The position numbers and the translations under genes were made by a program. 64,000 bases of DNA, taken from the NCBI GenBank assembly GCA_022701365.1, contig JAKUHH010000124.1, forward strand, positions 221,079 through 285,078. The letters run 5' to 3'. This document shows positions 33,289 through 46,200 of the stretch, piece by piece (positions within the stretch are counted from its first letter, which is position 1; each line of letters begins with the position of its first letter). A model generated the notes under the pieces. The model did no database searches and had not been told where the DNA came from. It worked only from the letters and a program-made list of their open reading frames with translations. This DNA comes from Mycocentrospora acerina. Taxonomy: Eukaryota; Ascomycota; Dothideomycetes; Pleosporales.

Positions 33289-34396
33289 GGCGATGTCTTG
33301 CTGGATCTCACAAAGCTTTAAGCACTTGGAAATCAGTCTGGTCTGTTAATGATACTCCAAAATTGTCCCGTGATAGTTGGTGATAATCGATGATAGTGTA
33401 GTTCTTGTTTGCGGGCCACAGTGAAATAGATCGCTACACAAATGAGTATTTGAAGAAACAAGGTGAAGGAGGGGAAGCGAAAAAAAGGTTGAACTGGACC
33501 CACGATATGAGCGAATATTTGAGTTGCAGTCGAGAGAAATGAAGTTTGAAAATAAGTACAAAAGTTCTGATTAATCTGCGCTCCAGTTTGGAGGTGCTTT
33601 TCCAGAGATGACAATATTCAAGATCTTCTCGACTAGAGATTTTAATCGTGAGGACAAATAATGAGGACAGTTTGTCGGATACTGTATCTAGGCAGACAGT
33701 CTTTGTTTGTAAGTCGGACATGGGAGAAGAAACGATTGGACTAGCCATGTCAAATGATGAAGAGCTTGAGATTTGAATGAAGGTGATATTGAAAAAAGCC
33801 AGAAAGAGGATGTAATCAAGCAGTGGGGTACAACATAGACTCGGGCAATGTCATGACAAAGAAGCTTACTACAAAGGTAGGCGCTGATATGGGAATCTCG
33901 CACGAATACATGATATTGAGGACATATTAAAACTTATCTCAGACGACATATGAAACTAATTGCAAGATCTGTTCGTAAGCGTGCAACAAAAGTCTATAGT
34001 AAAGAGGTGATGTCAAAGCGACTGAGATGTGTGCTCACTGTGATTGTGCAAACCACATTTTTAAGATTGCGACCCGCCTGCATATTTACACTCTCATTCG
34101 TGGTCAAGTGTTTCCAAATAATCATGAACAAGGACTGCGGTACGAAAAAAGGACATCAACGATGAGATGGCCTAGGAAGGGAACGCCACGAAAGTGGACA
34201 AGAAGCGAACGTTCCTACGGCAGGCACGATCCACCAACCCCGCACATGAACTTGAACTTTGCGCACAAAACTTACGCTAGCCTAAAAGCTTTCTCGCACT
34301 ACGACGTGACACAACGCCCACCTCTTCACATATAACAATCGAAAAAAAGAGAAGAAGAGTTTCACGCCAAAGGACAATCAAGTCCCGGATAACGTC
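33289..34396. other. Intergenic region upstream of the PRMT3 gene
   Basis: About 1.1 kb between divergent genes. Overlapping minus-strand frames between 33333 and 33903 have no motif or splice logic that joins them. The last 200 bases should carry the PRMT3 promoter and leader. Confidence 0.4.
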
Positions 34397-35979
34397 ATGG
34401 CATACAGCGATTCCGACTCCGCGAGCTCAGTTGGTAGCATCCACGAGGACATTAGCGAACCCGATACCACGACTTTCAAATGCTTGTTCTGCGACGAGCA
34501 GTTCGGTCGTGTGCCAGATATGGCGAAGCACTGCAAAGCAGATCACAGCTTTGATTTGAACGAGACAATTAAGAATTTTGGTTCTGGTTTGTGTACCACC
34601 ATGTTGCGCTTAACCAAATTGGGATACCTCACTAACATGTCGTAGAGGCGGACGAGTTGACCATCATCAAATTGGTGAACTACCTACGAGCAGAGGCAGC
34701 AAAAGGTATAGATTCCAAGACGTTCAATGTGTCGCTGAAGGATCTTGAGAGCGACAAGTATCTCCAGCCCGTGCTTGAAGACGATGCCCTCCTCTTTGAG
34801 CTGGGAGACTTAATGCCAGACTCGGATGCGAAGGCTGTGGACTATGATGAGTACGAGGCAGTGATGCATAAAGAGAGGCCAGAGGATTTGTCGAAGCTTA
34901 AAATCACGAGCGATCGGGATGAAGACTATTTCGAGTCGTACAAGGGGAATGGAATTCATCGTGAGATGATCGAAGACCGTGTCCGAACAGAGGGGTACCG
35001 GGACTTTATCGAGAAGAACCCTGATGTTTTCAAGGGAAAGACAATTCTGGATGTGGGATGTGGGACTGGTATTCTGTCGCTGTTCTGCGCGAGGGCAGGC
35101 GCGAAGAAAGTTTTTGCCGTCGACAACTCAGGCATCGCTTTACGTGCAAAGGAGATCATTGCTAAAAACGGATTTGCGGACCGCGTTGAGGTCATTCAGG
35201 GGAGGATTGAGGATTTCAACACTCAGCGCCTGATTGGAAAAGAGAAGGTTGATATCATCATATCGGAATGGATGGGTTACGGGCTGTTGTTCGAAGGCAT
35301 GTTAGACTCAGTTCTACGCGCAAGAGACTTGTACCTAAAGGAGGGAGGCCTCCTAGTTCCCAGCCACTGCAACATTCGCCTTGCGCCGATTTCAGATGCC
35401 AAGTGGATTGCCGACAGCACGGGTGAAGAGTTCTGGAAGGACGTGTATGGGTTCGACTTCTCTCCCATGATCCCTGGAGGTCTCCTTAACACACATGAGA
35501 TTGGAGTGTTTGATGTACCGCAAAAGGCGCTCTGTGGCTCTGCAACATCGCATTTGCTCGAAATGAAGACTGTTTCAGTCGAGGAATTGAGTTTCAAGAT
35601 CCCACTTCGCATGACTCTGGACCGAGATGTGCAGTCTTTGGAAGCTATCGCGATTTGGTTTGATACCATCTTCATTCACTCTGGCAGCTCGCAGGATATC
35701 AAGACACTAGATAATGTCGACTGGGGCAAGAATGGCATCCCTGGCCTTGGCTTCTCAACTGGGCCTGCGAATACGCCAACACATTGGCACCAAGCGGTTT
35801 TGCTTCTGGACGAGGAAATCGCGAAGAAGCAACAATTCAAGGCTGGGACGGCGCTCGAGGGCACGCTAACGTATGCAAAGGAGAAAGGAGATGATCGGGG
35901 TATCACGGTGACGGTAGAATGGAAGGGTCAGGGCGAGCAGGGAGAGGTTGTGGGTAGTGTGCAGAGAACCATGGCATAG
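34397..35979 (+). CDS. RMT3: Protein arginine N-methyltransferase 3 (PRMT3 type)
   Basis: Exons 34397-34586 and 34646-35979; the intron is 59 nt (GTTTGT, ACTAAC branch, CGTAG), product 507 residues. Residues about 26-55 hold a single C2H2 zinc finger (FKCLFCDEQF...HCKADH), the hallmark that separates PRMT3 from PRMT1. The methyltransferase core follows: HREMIEDRVRTEGYRDFI (motif around the active site), SAM-binding motif I DVGCGTGILSLFCARAGAKK, AVDNS, the double-E loop SEWMGYGLLFEGMLDSVL, and the THW loop (TPTHWHQAVL). All catalytic residues are present. The enzyme makes asymmetric dimethylarginine; the conserved substrate is ribosomal protein S2, bound through the zinc finger, in the cytosol. 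It is a housekeeping gene in a conserved neighbourhood. Confidence 0.95.
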
Positions 35980-36356
35980 GGCTAATGGTGGATTATGAAC
36001 GTGACGATACTATGGTATACCTAGAGGATGATGGGCAGAGCTTAGAAACGTATCTGGGAAATCGAGTCTTGGCGTATTAGATGGAAAAGCAATGGGAAGA
36101 AGGCTTCTATTCGTAGCTGCATATTTGTTGCTTACGTGGATGAGGTCCCTCTGGCATTGGCCCTGGCGATCCCTTCTGAACGTGTCTGACGACACACGTG
36201 GACCATGCGCTAACAGGGATATCGCGACAGCATCATGGACATTTTGGCCGTCGCATCCACGCCTGATGACACATCTGGCTAGTAATCGATCCGCACATTC
36301 TTTAAGAAAGAAGCAGCAGCAACATGTGCAAACAGTAGACGTGCATTCACATCCCC
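35980..36356. other. Spacer between PRMT3 and RAV1 genes
   Basis: About 380 bp, holding the 3' flank of the PRMT3 gene and the RAV1 promoter. A plus-strand open frame starting at 36092 overlaps the first RAV1 exon in another frame and is not a gene. Confidence 0.4.
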
Positions 36357-39300
36357 ATGCGTGGCATTCTCCCAGGACGCCCGCAAGCCAGGCTGCAAGC
36401 TGTCGCCCATGGCTTGTGGGAGGGCAACCAGATCATTGTACAGCATCCCCAGACAAGATGACATGCAGCTGCTGATGCCACCCCTCGGCAGATTTACATC
36501 TCGGGCAACGCGTTTGTCGTCCTCGACCGCCCCAACCACGTGCTCCAGACAATCTACATCGACGAGGAATTCGAGCTCGAAGCTGTCGCACTTGACGCGA
36601 CAACGGGCAAGATCGCGACATGCTCGACCAGGAGCGTCTACATATACCAGCCGTACGGGCAGGATGAGGGCGCTGTCAAGGTGTGCACGCCAGCCCACGC
36701 GCACGGGGCGAGATGCTGATTCGCGCAGTGGTCGCTGCAGGGCAGCATGGCTCTCCCCAACCCCGACGACGCCATAACGACGCTGTCGTGGGGCATGTCC
36801 AACGAATTGCTCGTGGGTAGCGCCTGCCTCACTCTCTTCAACACCCACGGCGCCACGGAGCAGATCTGGACCAAGCAGCTGGCCAACCCTGTCAAGTTCG
36901 CGCAGTTCTCACCTGATGCTGAGTTGATAGCCTCAACTGGCAGGCATGACCGGCTGCTGAAGATATGGCGACGCCTGGCCTTTGGATCCGCAAACCAGCA
37001 CTTCGACCACTTCTACCTCCCACACCCCATGGCTATCACAGGACTGCACTGGCGACGCTCACTGCACAGCGAGCAGGCAGCAGGCAATGTCCTATACACC
37101 ATCTGCGCCGATCACAAGGTGCGCGTGTGGGTGCCTGGAGAACACCACGGCGTCGACGGCATGCATCTGTGGGCTGATGTGGATCTGATGGAATCGGTCA
37201 ATCTACGGTCTGTGCCACAAGACAAGCAGTCTGAGAAACGATATGCATTCTTTATCGATGGCAAACACTTTGCAAAAGCGACAGAAAGAGCTCTGCAGCA
37301 GGCGTCAGCAGAAGAGAGAGACCACGGCCTAGCGCATCACCACCTGATCGAGGTCGCGAATCGTAGCCCGGAGATATGCGTAGTACTGGACGATCGAGGA
37401 AATATGTCAGCGTGGGGCTTCGAGAACGTGGGAGCCAAAGCCAGGAAACTTACAGATGTTTTCAATATTGCACACTCAGACGGCCTAGATTTGCATTTTG
37501 CGAAAAGCCCAAAAGCACTAGAGGATAACGTCCAATTCTACGCGTTTATCGGCGACAAACCAGATTCCGACTTCACTCTGCTTTCTCATCATTTCGATGG
37601 GCGCATAGAATGGCTGGAATCGCGAATCGACCACCTCTTCAACCCTTCGCAACAAACACAACGCATTCAGAGAAAAGCAGTATGGACAGGGCACTCGCAC
37701 GCCATCAAGAAGGTCAACCGGACAGCGAGTGGACGTGCATTAGTTTCTCGAACAACCACAGATGAATGCATGGTATGGGTACAGCGACCATCAGAGAATG
37801 GCATGACGTTACATCGTCACAGTACCGTCAAAATTACCGAGCATATTCACCGGACGGCGCTATTGCAAGACGGCGACTTCGTAGTCTTCCTGCACCACGA
37901 TCACATTGCGTTGTGGGACACCAGGGGTCCGCAGGCCGCTGAGTTAACTCGCCGCGCCTACAACTTACAAGGGAAGCCTTTGTGTTTGCTTGTCATTCCT
38001 GAAACACGGACAGGTGGTCAATTCATTCATATCGCCACAATCAGCTCCGAGATGAACGGTATCTGTTGGGAGATAAGATTACCCGTACCTGAAAGGGATA
38101 CAGCCACTGGTCGTAAGCTTTCCACCGTCAACGGACATAACAACACGCCCTTAGATGCGTCACTTGAGGAGCATTCGGCATTTGATCTCGGTCCAGGTGA
38201 TGATCTGGCATTCGTTCTGCCCGTAGATCCTGCTGGTACAGCGCCCGTGATATCGGGCTTCCTCGACACATTCGCGCGCGATATCGCTATATCTTACACC
38301 AATTCTGGCATTATCAAGTCATGGACTGCGAGAGTCAATACTGAAGAGCACAAGCTCGAGTGGCTACTGACTTCTACGGTCGAGACTGGTATACAATATC
38401 CTTCGCTTGCAAGTGGAACGTCAATACGGAAAGCCGCTCTGGTGGATGCTGAGAAAACAACACTGACCATTTGGAATACGAGAAGCGCACAGCTTGAGCA
38501 TGAGGAGACATTTGAAGGGCATGGAGCCATCCAGGATCTTGACTGGTCATGCACGCCAGATAATCAGTCAATTCTCGCGGTAGGCTTCCCTCATCGAGTT
38601 GTCGTCTACGCCCAATTGCGGTACGATTATCTGAATGCCGGTCCGTCATGGGTCCAGATAAGAGAGGTACGAATTCGGGATATTACACCTCATCCAATAG
38701 GCGATTCGGTCTGGCTAGGAAGTGGCAATCTTGTCATCGGTTCAGGAAATCAACTTTTCATTCAAGACGAAAACGTCGAAGTATCTGAGGGTTTGTTCCC
38801 CAGTCTCCGTAGCATCACACGCAAGACAGCCTCGCTCGACATCTTCACGGCAGTCAGCAGATTGAACGGCCCTCTGCCAGTATATCACCCGCAGTTGCTG
38901 TCGCACTGTGTACTGGCTGGGAAGCTGCTACTTGTTCAGCGCATTCTGTTACGTTTGTATAAGAAACTGAAGTTTTGGATTGAAGGTGAGGACTTGGACA
39001 GCACTTTGGAATTCGCGGCGGAAGACTTTTCTGAAAATGAGGTTAGTTTCCATTGCCCGTAGCCTTCGCGCCATTCTGACTGAATTAGACTCGTATGACC
39101 GCGTCGAGGAAAGAGAATCACTCGTCGTATGTTGATTTTTCCGAGGACGGCGAGCCGGAAACGGTAACTGAGGAAGTCTCTGCCAACCTCAATGAACTTC
39201 TTACTAAGAAAAGAATACCGTTACTTTCAAGCCGAGAGCAGTTCCGTCTCGCTGATACTGTCGAATGCATAGGCATGGTTGAAAAGCACCGCCGCTCGAT

Positions 39301-40712
39301 CGACGATAATGCAGGTCGATTCTTACTGTTCTTCCGACAGCACGTTCTTAGTGAATCGCAAAAAGGTGCCATCTCATGGCGCGAAATTGTTTGGGCTTTC
39401 CATTCTGGAAGCCAAGATATTCTGGCAGATCTTGTTAGCCGTCATTTCAATGGAAAGATGATGTGGCAACATGCGAAGGAGTGCGGGTTGTTCATGTGGA
39501 TGACTGATATTAATGCTTTGGTGAGTTAACTCATCGTTTTACTGAGTTTAGAAACTCATTCGCTAATGAAAATAGCGCACCCAATTCGAGATCATCGCTC
39601 GGAATGAGTACACAAAAACTGACGAGAAAAACCCGGTCGACTGCTCATTGCACTATCTAGCGTTGCGCAAGAAGCCGGTGCTTGTAGGCTTATGGCGCAT
39701 GGCGACATGGTCGAGAGAACAAGGAGCAACCCAACGACTTCTTGCCAATAATTTTACCCAGGAACGATGGAAGACCGCCGCACTCAAAAACGCGTATGCC
39801 TTGATGGGCCGAAGACGATTTGAGTATGCCGCTGCCTTCTTTCTGCTCGCGGATCATCTGCAAGATGCAGTCATGGTGCTATACAACCAACTAGGCGATA
39901 CTCAACTTGCCATCGCAGTTGCACGAGTCTATGGCGGCGACGACTCTCCTGTTCTGCACAAGTTCCTCGAAGAAAAGATCCTCCCCCAGGCTGCGCGCGA
40001 CAGCAATCGCTGGCTCGCTACGTGGGCATATTGGCTTCTCGGTCGCCGTGATAATGCCGTCCGCGCCCTTGTCACACCTATCACAAAGCTACTGGGTCTA
40101 CCAGAAACGCCCGATCTAAAAAGCAGATCATATCTCACAGACGACCCAGCATTGGTAGTCATGTACAAGCAGCTTCGTGAAAAGTCACTTCAAACGTTAC
40201 GTGGCGCAACTATGATTGGTATGCGTGATGAATGGGATTTTGTCATCCATACCGCCAACCTGTATGGGCGTATGGGCTGTGACGTACTTGCACTTGATCT
40301 GGTAAGGACTTGGGAATTTCTCTTACCTCCACCGACGAAAATTATACTGGGACGGCCACCTTTGAGTCCTGCCATGCCGCGCGAGAATTTCCATGCCCAC
40401 GGGCCGAATCAGTCCGCGCTGGACTTTGACTTCGACCCAAGAAAGCTCCTCAGGAGGCGAAGCTCCCTGGTCGTCGCTGACCTGCCCACGCGTGACCATA
40501 TCAAGAATGCGCTGGCGGAAGACTCGGGTATGGTTGAAGAAGAGCATGATGATGAGGGTGAGAGCAGTGAAAGCGTAGACGAGAAGACCACTGGAAAGGC
40601 AAAGGCGAAAAAGACTGAAGAGCCCAAGAAAGAGGAGCCTAAAAAGAAACCTCCGCCAACCCAGTTTCACGAACCGGACGTGAATAGTCTATTGGACGCT
40701 TTTGGTTTCTAA
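36357..40712 (+). CDS. RAV1: RAVE complex subunit Rav1 (V-ATPase assembly)
   Basis: Five exons: 36357-36437, 36492-36680, 36729-39041, 39089-39520 and 39576-40712. The introns are 47-55 nt, all phase 0; product about 1383 residues. The first exon is only 27 codons (MRGILPGRPQARLQAVAHGL) and was found by reading upstream of the long frame. The N-terminal WD40-type propeller is visible (IYISGNAFVVLD, LIASTGRHDRLLKIWRR, VLYTICADHKVRVW, EIWNTR-like repeats near 38470). The Rav1 C-terminal domain is in exons 4-5 (CSLHYLALRKKPVLVGLWR, FEYAAAFFLLADHLQDAV, ARVYGGDDSP). The tail is Lys/Glu-rich low complexity ending in FHEPDVNSLLDAFGF. Rav1 with Skp1 and Rav2 promotes reassembly of the vacuolar V1 and Vo sectors. 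Length and domain order match the fungal orthologues. Confidence 0.93.
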
Positions 40713-41137
40713 GATGCGATTACTTGAGTCTCAGCAATATGCATAGCATGGAGTAGGGGTTTGAATATTGTAATCAGTACTGGCTTTGGCGAAGTATGTA
40801 TTTTTCAGTCTTGCAAGTATTGCAAATACCTGTTGTAAGATATGATGCTATTTGTGTTGACCTGTATATTCGAACTTGCGCCACATATATTTATGTGCAC
40901 ACACATCGACCTGTGAATGGACAACAGTACCTTGGTACATTTACATGTTTCTTACACTTTATTTGCTCTCTTTTGTATCGTTGTTTAATTCTCACCTGCT
41001 TTTCTACCCTGGTTTGATAGCGCGACGCTATTGGTCCAACTGACTTAGGTGGTGTTTTCTTTCTTCACTACTCATTTGTTTTCCTGCCAGCCGCCATGTC
41101 GCCGTACCGCTTGTCTTCGTACTTTTATCACATCTGT

Positions 41138-41146
41138 CACCACCAT

Positions 41147-41211
<65 letters not shown>

Positions 41212-41212
41212 C
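41138..41212. repeat. CAC/CAT trinucleotide microsatellite
   Basis: Mixed CAC/CAT units pass into a pure CAT run. It produces meaningless poly-His and poly-Asp open frames on the two strands. Confidence 0.9.
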
Positions 41213-43166
41213 TACTCTCACATGTTTTGGTTAGCTTCTTGTCCAAGGGCACATTTCCTAGATGGTCCTCCGCAACAAAATGAAATTTTTCAAAGATGAT
41301 CAGAGGGATGTTTAGATCGCGAGCTCATGGCACGTTTAAAGAATAATACGTGACAAGAGTATAGCCAAATTGATCGGGCTTGGATTTTGTTAGCTTATTA
41401 GAGATAAAGACCGTTGACCGGAAGGCGTATCAGTCTTTGTGTAAGCACAAATCTGACAACAAGCTTGATAATATAGGAAGAAGATTGAGCCAACCAACGA
41501 TGATGGGAATGAAATTTAATGTAGTTGACTTCACGGTAAGCTGACTTTTCGTCTTCTTCGGATATGATTTCCATCATACTTGAGGATTATGATCGCTGTT
41601 CAACAATCTGATAATTAGCCACGACTCAGAAATTAAAAGTGAGTAATTCGAGACTCAATTATATTATGAAGCATATCAAATTTTGGAACAATGGTTTCAA
41701 ATTGAGATCGGTTTCTATAAACACTGAATGTACATATCCTACATTTCGGTCCTTGTTGAGTAGCGAGGTCTAACTGCTAATCACAATATACAAAATAGAA
41801 CGATAGACAGGCTGATTGATCGCTTTCCTGTGTTAGCCATTTTATTTTGCATGAGCTCATCATCTTTTCCATCAGGCTAAGTTAAGTTTGCGATGATAGG
41901 GTTACATCATATTCGACTACAAACGAAGTCACAACACCGCACTCCGACGACGGGGGAACGGATAATATTTCGACAATAGCCTGTCCAAATATGACCAACC
42001 ATGATTTGAAATATTGGATTTTGAAACTACCCTCTCTCATAGCACATTTCTCGACGATATCTCATCATCTGAACGCATGATTTTCTCATGCATAAGGCCT
42101 CTACTGACACGCCATATACAATTAATTGACACTCGATCAAAACGGTCGAATCATCAACAATGCATAAAGATTAGCCGTAGCATTCTTCCAAATTGTGTGC
42201 CTTAGGAGGCGTCAGCTTGTGGAAGTTGTAAACTCAGTGATGAAAACAACTCGAAACTCCGCATCTGACATATGGATCCAGAATTATTGTTTCGAAGAGT
42301 TTACCCGTAATGCTAACCGGTGTGGCAAGAACCAAGATCTCGGTACCTTGTGCCCGCCCAATAGATCCATGTTACACGTTGAACCTGAACAAGTCTTAAC
42401 TTTGCATTTCGTCTGCAGTGTAGAACGAGTTGCCTGCAGGTCCTATGCATTCAGCCTGATATCTACCTATAGCATGAAACATCCGCGTTAGTGAGAACTG
42501 ATGATCTGTTTCCCGTCTCCCTAATTATCACACGGTTTTTAAAGTGATCAAATTTTACCATTCTAATGTTAGCGCTTTATTACGTAGATTCTCTAAGGTT
42601 ACTAGTGTGAATGATAATTGCAGTTGCTCTCTGTCTTCCCAAGGTGTTACGTTTTACAAGAATGAGTGAAGCTATCGAATAGAAACCACGGCAGCGTGCA
42701 CATACAACTCATCATGTGCTGCTGTAGAAGTAAAAATATCTCAAACAAAAGTCCCGCTCTTGGCTTTTCGGTCTAATTCTAGTGTTACGTATTTTTCTAC
42801 TATACATACCAATGTTCTGTAAGAAAATCAAAGTGTGGGGTTGTACACTAATGTCTTCGACCAAAGCTTTCGCTTGGGACTTTGGATTAAATTAAGTTAA
42901 GGGCCGGAATCACGAATCGTCATATTAACCCCGCGCGCTAACAATACTGGTTCGCAATTCTCCGATGGCGACAAGTGAGATCTTGACGCAATTACCCGGC
43001 TTAGCGCAAAGGATGATACAGGGGCTCAATTAACAGATCCACCCTAGTCCGATGTCAGGCACGGACGATGGGAACTAGGCATTGCGTATTGTATATGTTT
43101 GAAACAGATTCAATTTAATTTGGGAACGATTGCTTAACCGGGTCCCTGAATCATTTCTCCTTGGCA

Positions 43167-43173
43167 TATATAA
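43167..43173 (+). promoter_or_regulatory. TATA box of the xylanase gene
   Basis: TATATAA lies 96 bp before the xylanase ATG, a normal distance for a strongly inducible fungal secreted-enzyme gene with a leader of about 60 nt. Confidence 0.6.
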
Positions 43174-43262
43174 GCTTCAGTCTTGTCTTCCGGAAATAGC
43201 CACCAAGCATTGCTTAGCACCTCCTACCAAGCCTTTCTACATAATCACCTAACTCATTCACT

Positions 43263-43991
43263 ATGGTTGCCTTCACATCCCTTGCTGTCACTTTTGCGAC
43301 GATCGTTGGCTCGCTTGCCGCCCCTACTTCCAATGCGATTACGGATGCTCCTGACTTCGAACTGAATGCCAACAGTCTTGTGCGCCGCCAGGACTACAAC
43401 CAGAACTACAAGACTAGCGGCAACATCAACTATACCCCTACTAACAACGGGTACTCTGTTTCATTTTCCAACGCTGGTGACTTTGTTGTTGGTAAGGGAT
43501 GGAAGACGGGAACAACCAGGTAAATTAAATATAAGTTCCTCTAAAAAAGAGTAATCACAATTAACGCATTGAGTAGAAACATCAACTTTAGCGGCTCTAC
43601 ATCCGCCACTGCTGGCACTGTGCTTGTGTCTGTCTACGGCTGGACCACCAACCCGCTCATTGAGTACTACGTTCAGGAGTACACTAGCAACGGAGCAGGC
43701 TCTGCGCAGGGCCAGAAGGTCGGTACTGTTACCTGCGACGGTTCGGTTTACGACATTTGGAAGCATCAGCAAGTCAACCAGCCTTCCATCTCAGGTACTA
43801 CGACATTCTGGCAGTACATCAGTAACAGGCAGTCCAAGAGGGCAGGAAGTGGAACCGTAACCACTAAATGCCACTTTGACGCTTGGAAAGCCCACGGCAT
43901 GAACTTGGGAACCCACAATTACCAGACCCTCTCGACTGAAGGCTGGGGCAATGCTGCTGGAAACTCAAAGTACACGGTTACTGGCTCTTGA
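43263..43991 (+). CDS. GH11 endo-1,4-beta-xylanase
   Basis: Exons 43263-43519 and 43577-43991, intron 57 nt (GTAAAT...AGTAG), product 223 residues. There is a signal peptide (residues 1-19, ending SLAA) and a propeptide ending in a dibasic Kex2 site (SLVRR). The single GH11 jelly-roll domain then follows: GYSVSFSNAGDFVVGKGW, the nucleophile Glu in PLIEYYVQEY, PSISGTTTFWQYISNRQSKR (thumb and following strand), CHFDAWKAHGMNLGTHNYQ, and the acid/base Glu in STEGWG. Both catalytic Glu are present. There is no carbohydrate-binding module. Secreted; it cuts the xylan backbone of plant cell walls. Two Cys (in VTCDG and TKCHF) could form a disulfide. It stands alone, as most fungal xylanases do. Confidence 0.95.
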
Positions 43992-44909
43992 AGAGACTGG
44001 TATACAAGGTAGAACTAGTTGTTTTGGTAGCGCTCTGATGCGCTCTCATCGAATAGCACATTAGCTATCTGATGAGTTTCTCTTCGCTGTCCTTCTTTAT
44101 TTTGTTTTAGGGAGATCTTTGATGTGTACATATCTTTCACGCAACAATATTATTAAATTGCTCGTTGAATCTTCTTTCGTTTTGTGAAGATGGGATTTTG
44201 CTTACTTAAAAGCGAAATGTTTTAATTAATATTATGATTTTTTAAAAGCCACAATCAACTTGCCCACCTTTTTAGCATAAAGTATATGGCACTTCTTACA
44301 TTTGATGCTAGAACTGTACTTTAACTTTGAACATAGTCGATGCACCGTTTGATAAGCTTGATTAATCTAAAGAATGTAGTAGATATGATAATTTATAAGA
44401 TGCAATAGATAATACAATGCAACTGTTCATATATGTTACTATAAGAGCAGTTCATTATACTTCAGAGATTAATATGTTCACTCATAAAGATTTGCTCTTG
44501 CGAATTATTGGCAAAAATTTATGACCATTTCTTTCAGTAGTGACAGCTTTTTCAGCAGTATGATCGCGTTAGGGTGTTGTATGGTGAATTTTCTTATGGA
44601 TTTCTTTTTCAATTGGTCTGGCATCAATCATGCGACAGGTGCTAGAGAGATTCATTAGACATCTTTCAAAGCCACAGCGTACATCTTGCGCTAGTGATTA
44701 TCTGACGTGCAGTTATCAGATTACCAAAGGTTGACAATCTCACTTTGTAACTATCGTCGGTTATGGACACGTCTTCAAATACATTTGTACTATATAGATT
44801 TGTCTTTTTAGGAAGATACCGTACAGTTTGCTAATCCCTGCTTAATACTTTCAATGTTTTCTTGCAGTTTCTCTTGCTCTGAGTTTAGGTGGCTTAAGCT
44901 TGCACGTTA
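43992..44909. other. AT-rich downstream region
   Basis: About 900 bp with no gene content. It becomes AT-rich from about 44150 and leads into the decayed gene that follows. Confidence 0.4.
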
Positions 44910-45856
44910 TTAGGAAGGAGCCACCTGGTGTTGACATACTTGAGCAAGATGACTATTTAGTTGTGAGAGCATATCGGCGAGGTCATTCTTGCAACGGTCT
45001 ACAACCTTCTCTGTATCTATTTGGGCTAAAATGCTAAACTCGTTAACTTTTGTGATGATCTGATAATCGTATTGAATAAACATGTCTGAGAATTCTTTTG
45101 GTTGGACTGAGTCTGTATGAGCCGCCACGTTGGTGCGTATATCGATTTATTGCTTGATACTCTCTTACTCACTCTGAAGAGTGTGCTGCTCCGTTTCCAG
45201 CTCACCCTCATTCCCAGTTTTTCGAGCAAGAAGTGTGTGAAGTTTCTCATCAGCCACATGCAGATGTTCTGTCAGATCAGACACGGTATCTTCTATCTTG
45301 ATTTGGTATCGCTTCTACACACTCTTTTTCATGGTGATTGGCCGCTTGTTAAAAAAGGAGTTAATGCAATAAAATCCTATTGATCGATTTTGTGAAAGTG
45401 AGTGGACTGATAACTTATGCGTCAATATTAAACGTGTGTAAAAATGACTGTCAATACAAACAAGTTGATGTTACACAGGCTCATAGGTATTGTCAACTTG
45501 TACCCTGCCAGCATATTCTTCAACTTGGTTTCATTGTCGCCCATGTATTTCAATCTAGTCTACTCTCGGAAGCTCTTTCATGAATCACCTAAATTCTCCT
45601 CAGGCTTAGTAATTATTGCCTTAAAGACTTTGCGCATCCTGCCGCAGTAAAGATGAATAGGCTTCAATATTGTGGAATTAAATTGAGTAATTGATGCTGC
45701 GACTATAGTTAAAGCTACTGGTTTTTCTTGATGCTTTCCGAAATTGCACTGATACTTTTCGTATCCCTTGATTGTCTGGAACAGTGACAAATTAGCATCT
45801 AATCCGAGCTCTACAAGTATGAAAACTCCAGAATCAAGACTGATTAGATTAGCCAT
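44910..45856 (-). pseudogene. Decayed gene with HeLo-like N-terminal domain
   Basis: Minus strand from the ATG at 45856: MANLISLDSGVFILVELGLD, SLFQTIKGYEKYQ, ALTIVAASITQFNSTIL, a TGA (45578), SFRE, a TAG, then RLKYMGDNETKLKNMLAGYK. This is the pattern of the fungal HeLo-like N-terminal domain found in NLR-like and related proteins, in which the second stop sits where Trp is usual (SFRDWARLKYMG-type). After a lost intron the frame resumes (QIKIEDTVSDLTEHLHVAD, LARKTGNEGELETEQ) with more stops, ending near 44910. At least four in-frame stops make it non-functional. The TGG-to-TAG change and AT-rich surroundings fit RIP. No effector or repeat domain follows downstream. Confidence 0.65.
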
Positions 45857-46099
45857 GGCGAAACGCGTGAAAGGGAAAATAAGATAATAGAATAAAGCTT
45901 TACGCATGACCTTATGGCTCAATAGCTAAATGTGACTAAAAAACATGTTTACGAATGCGTTGCGGTGATGAGAGAGAAGGTAGCCTATTGGATACTTGAC
46001 TAGAAAAAGTTGTCAATCTTCGCGCAACAGGTTAAAAGGCACAACTTCAGTGATCAGGGGTTGTCTTTGATGTGAATTTGTAGCTCATTGAATCGAAAA

Positions 46100-46200
46100 T
46101 CTACGAGAGAACAACTGCAGGAGGAGGAACTTGTTTTATTATTAAGAGCGAAGAAGTAGGTGACTACGAAGACACTAGGCGCTCACGTGCTGACACGTGG
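46100..46200. repeat. Second copy of the dispersed CACGTG-containing repeat
   Basis: It shares GGAGGAACTTGTT-TATTATTAAGAG and a following GCTCACGTGC patch with about 12885-12960, at matching spacing but diverged. It is a fragment of the same dispersed repeat family, lying between the HeLo-like remnant and the pectate lyase gene. Confidence 0.6.

Larger units (their letters stand above)
40713..43262. other. Gene-free interval upstream of the xylanase
   Basis: About 2.5 kb. It contains a CAC/CAT trinucleotide array (41138-41212) and otherwise scattered short frames without family content. The final 300 bases are the xylanase promoter: TATATAA at 43167 and, further up, a CCCCGC (about 42932) that fits the catabolite-repressor CreA consensus on the other strand. 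Confidence 0.5.

Noticed and set aside
33333..33903. Several overlapping minus-strand frames upstream of the PRMT3 gene
   Set aside because: They are in different frames and I could not join them by plausible splice sites or match them to a family.
36092..36475. 127-residue plus-strand frame before the RAV1 gene
   Set aside because: It overlaps the first RAV1 exon in another frame and has no family content; the 27-codon RAV1 exon explains the region.
41028..41299. Poly-His and poly-Asp open frames
   Set aside because: They come from the CAT/CAC microsatellite; there is no start context and no flanking coding content.
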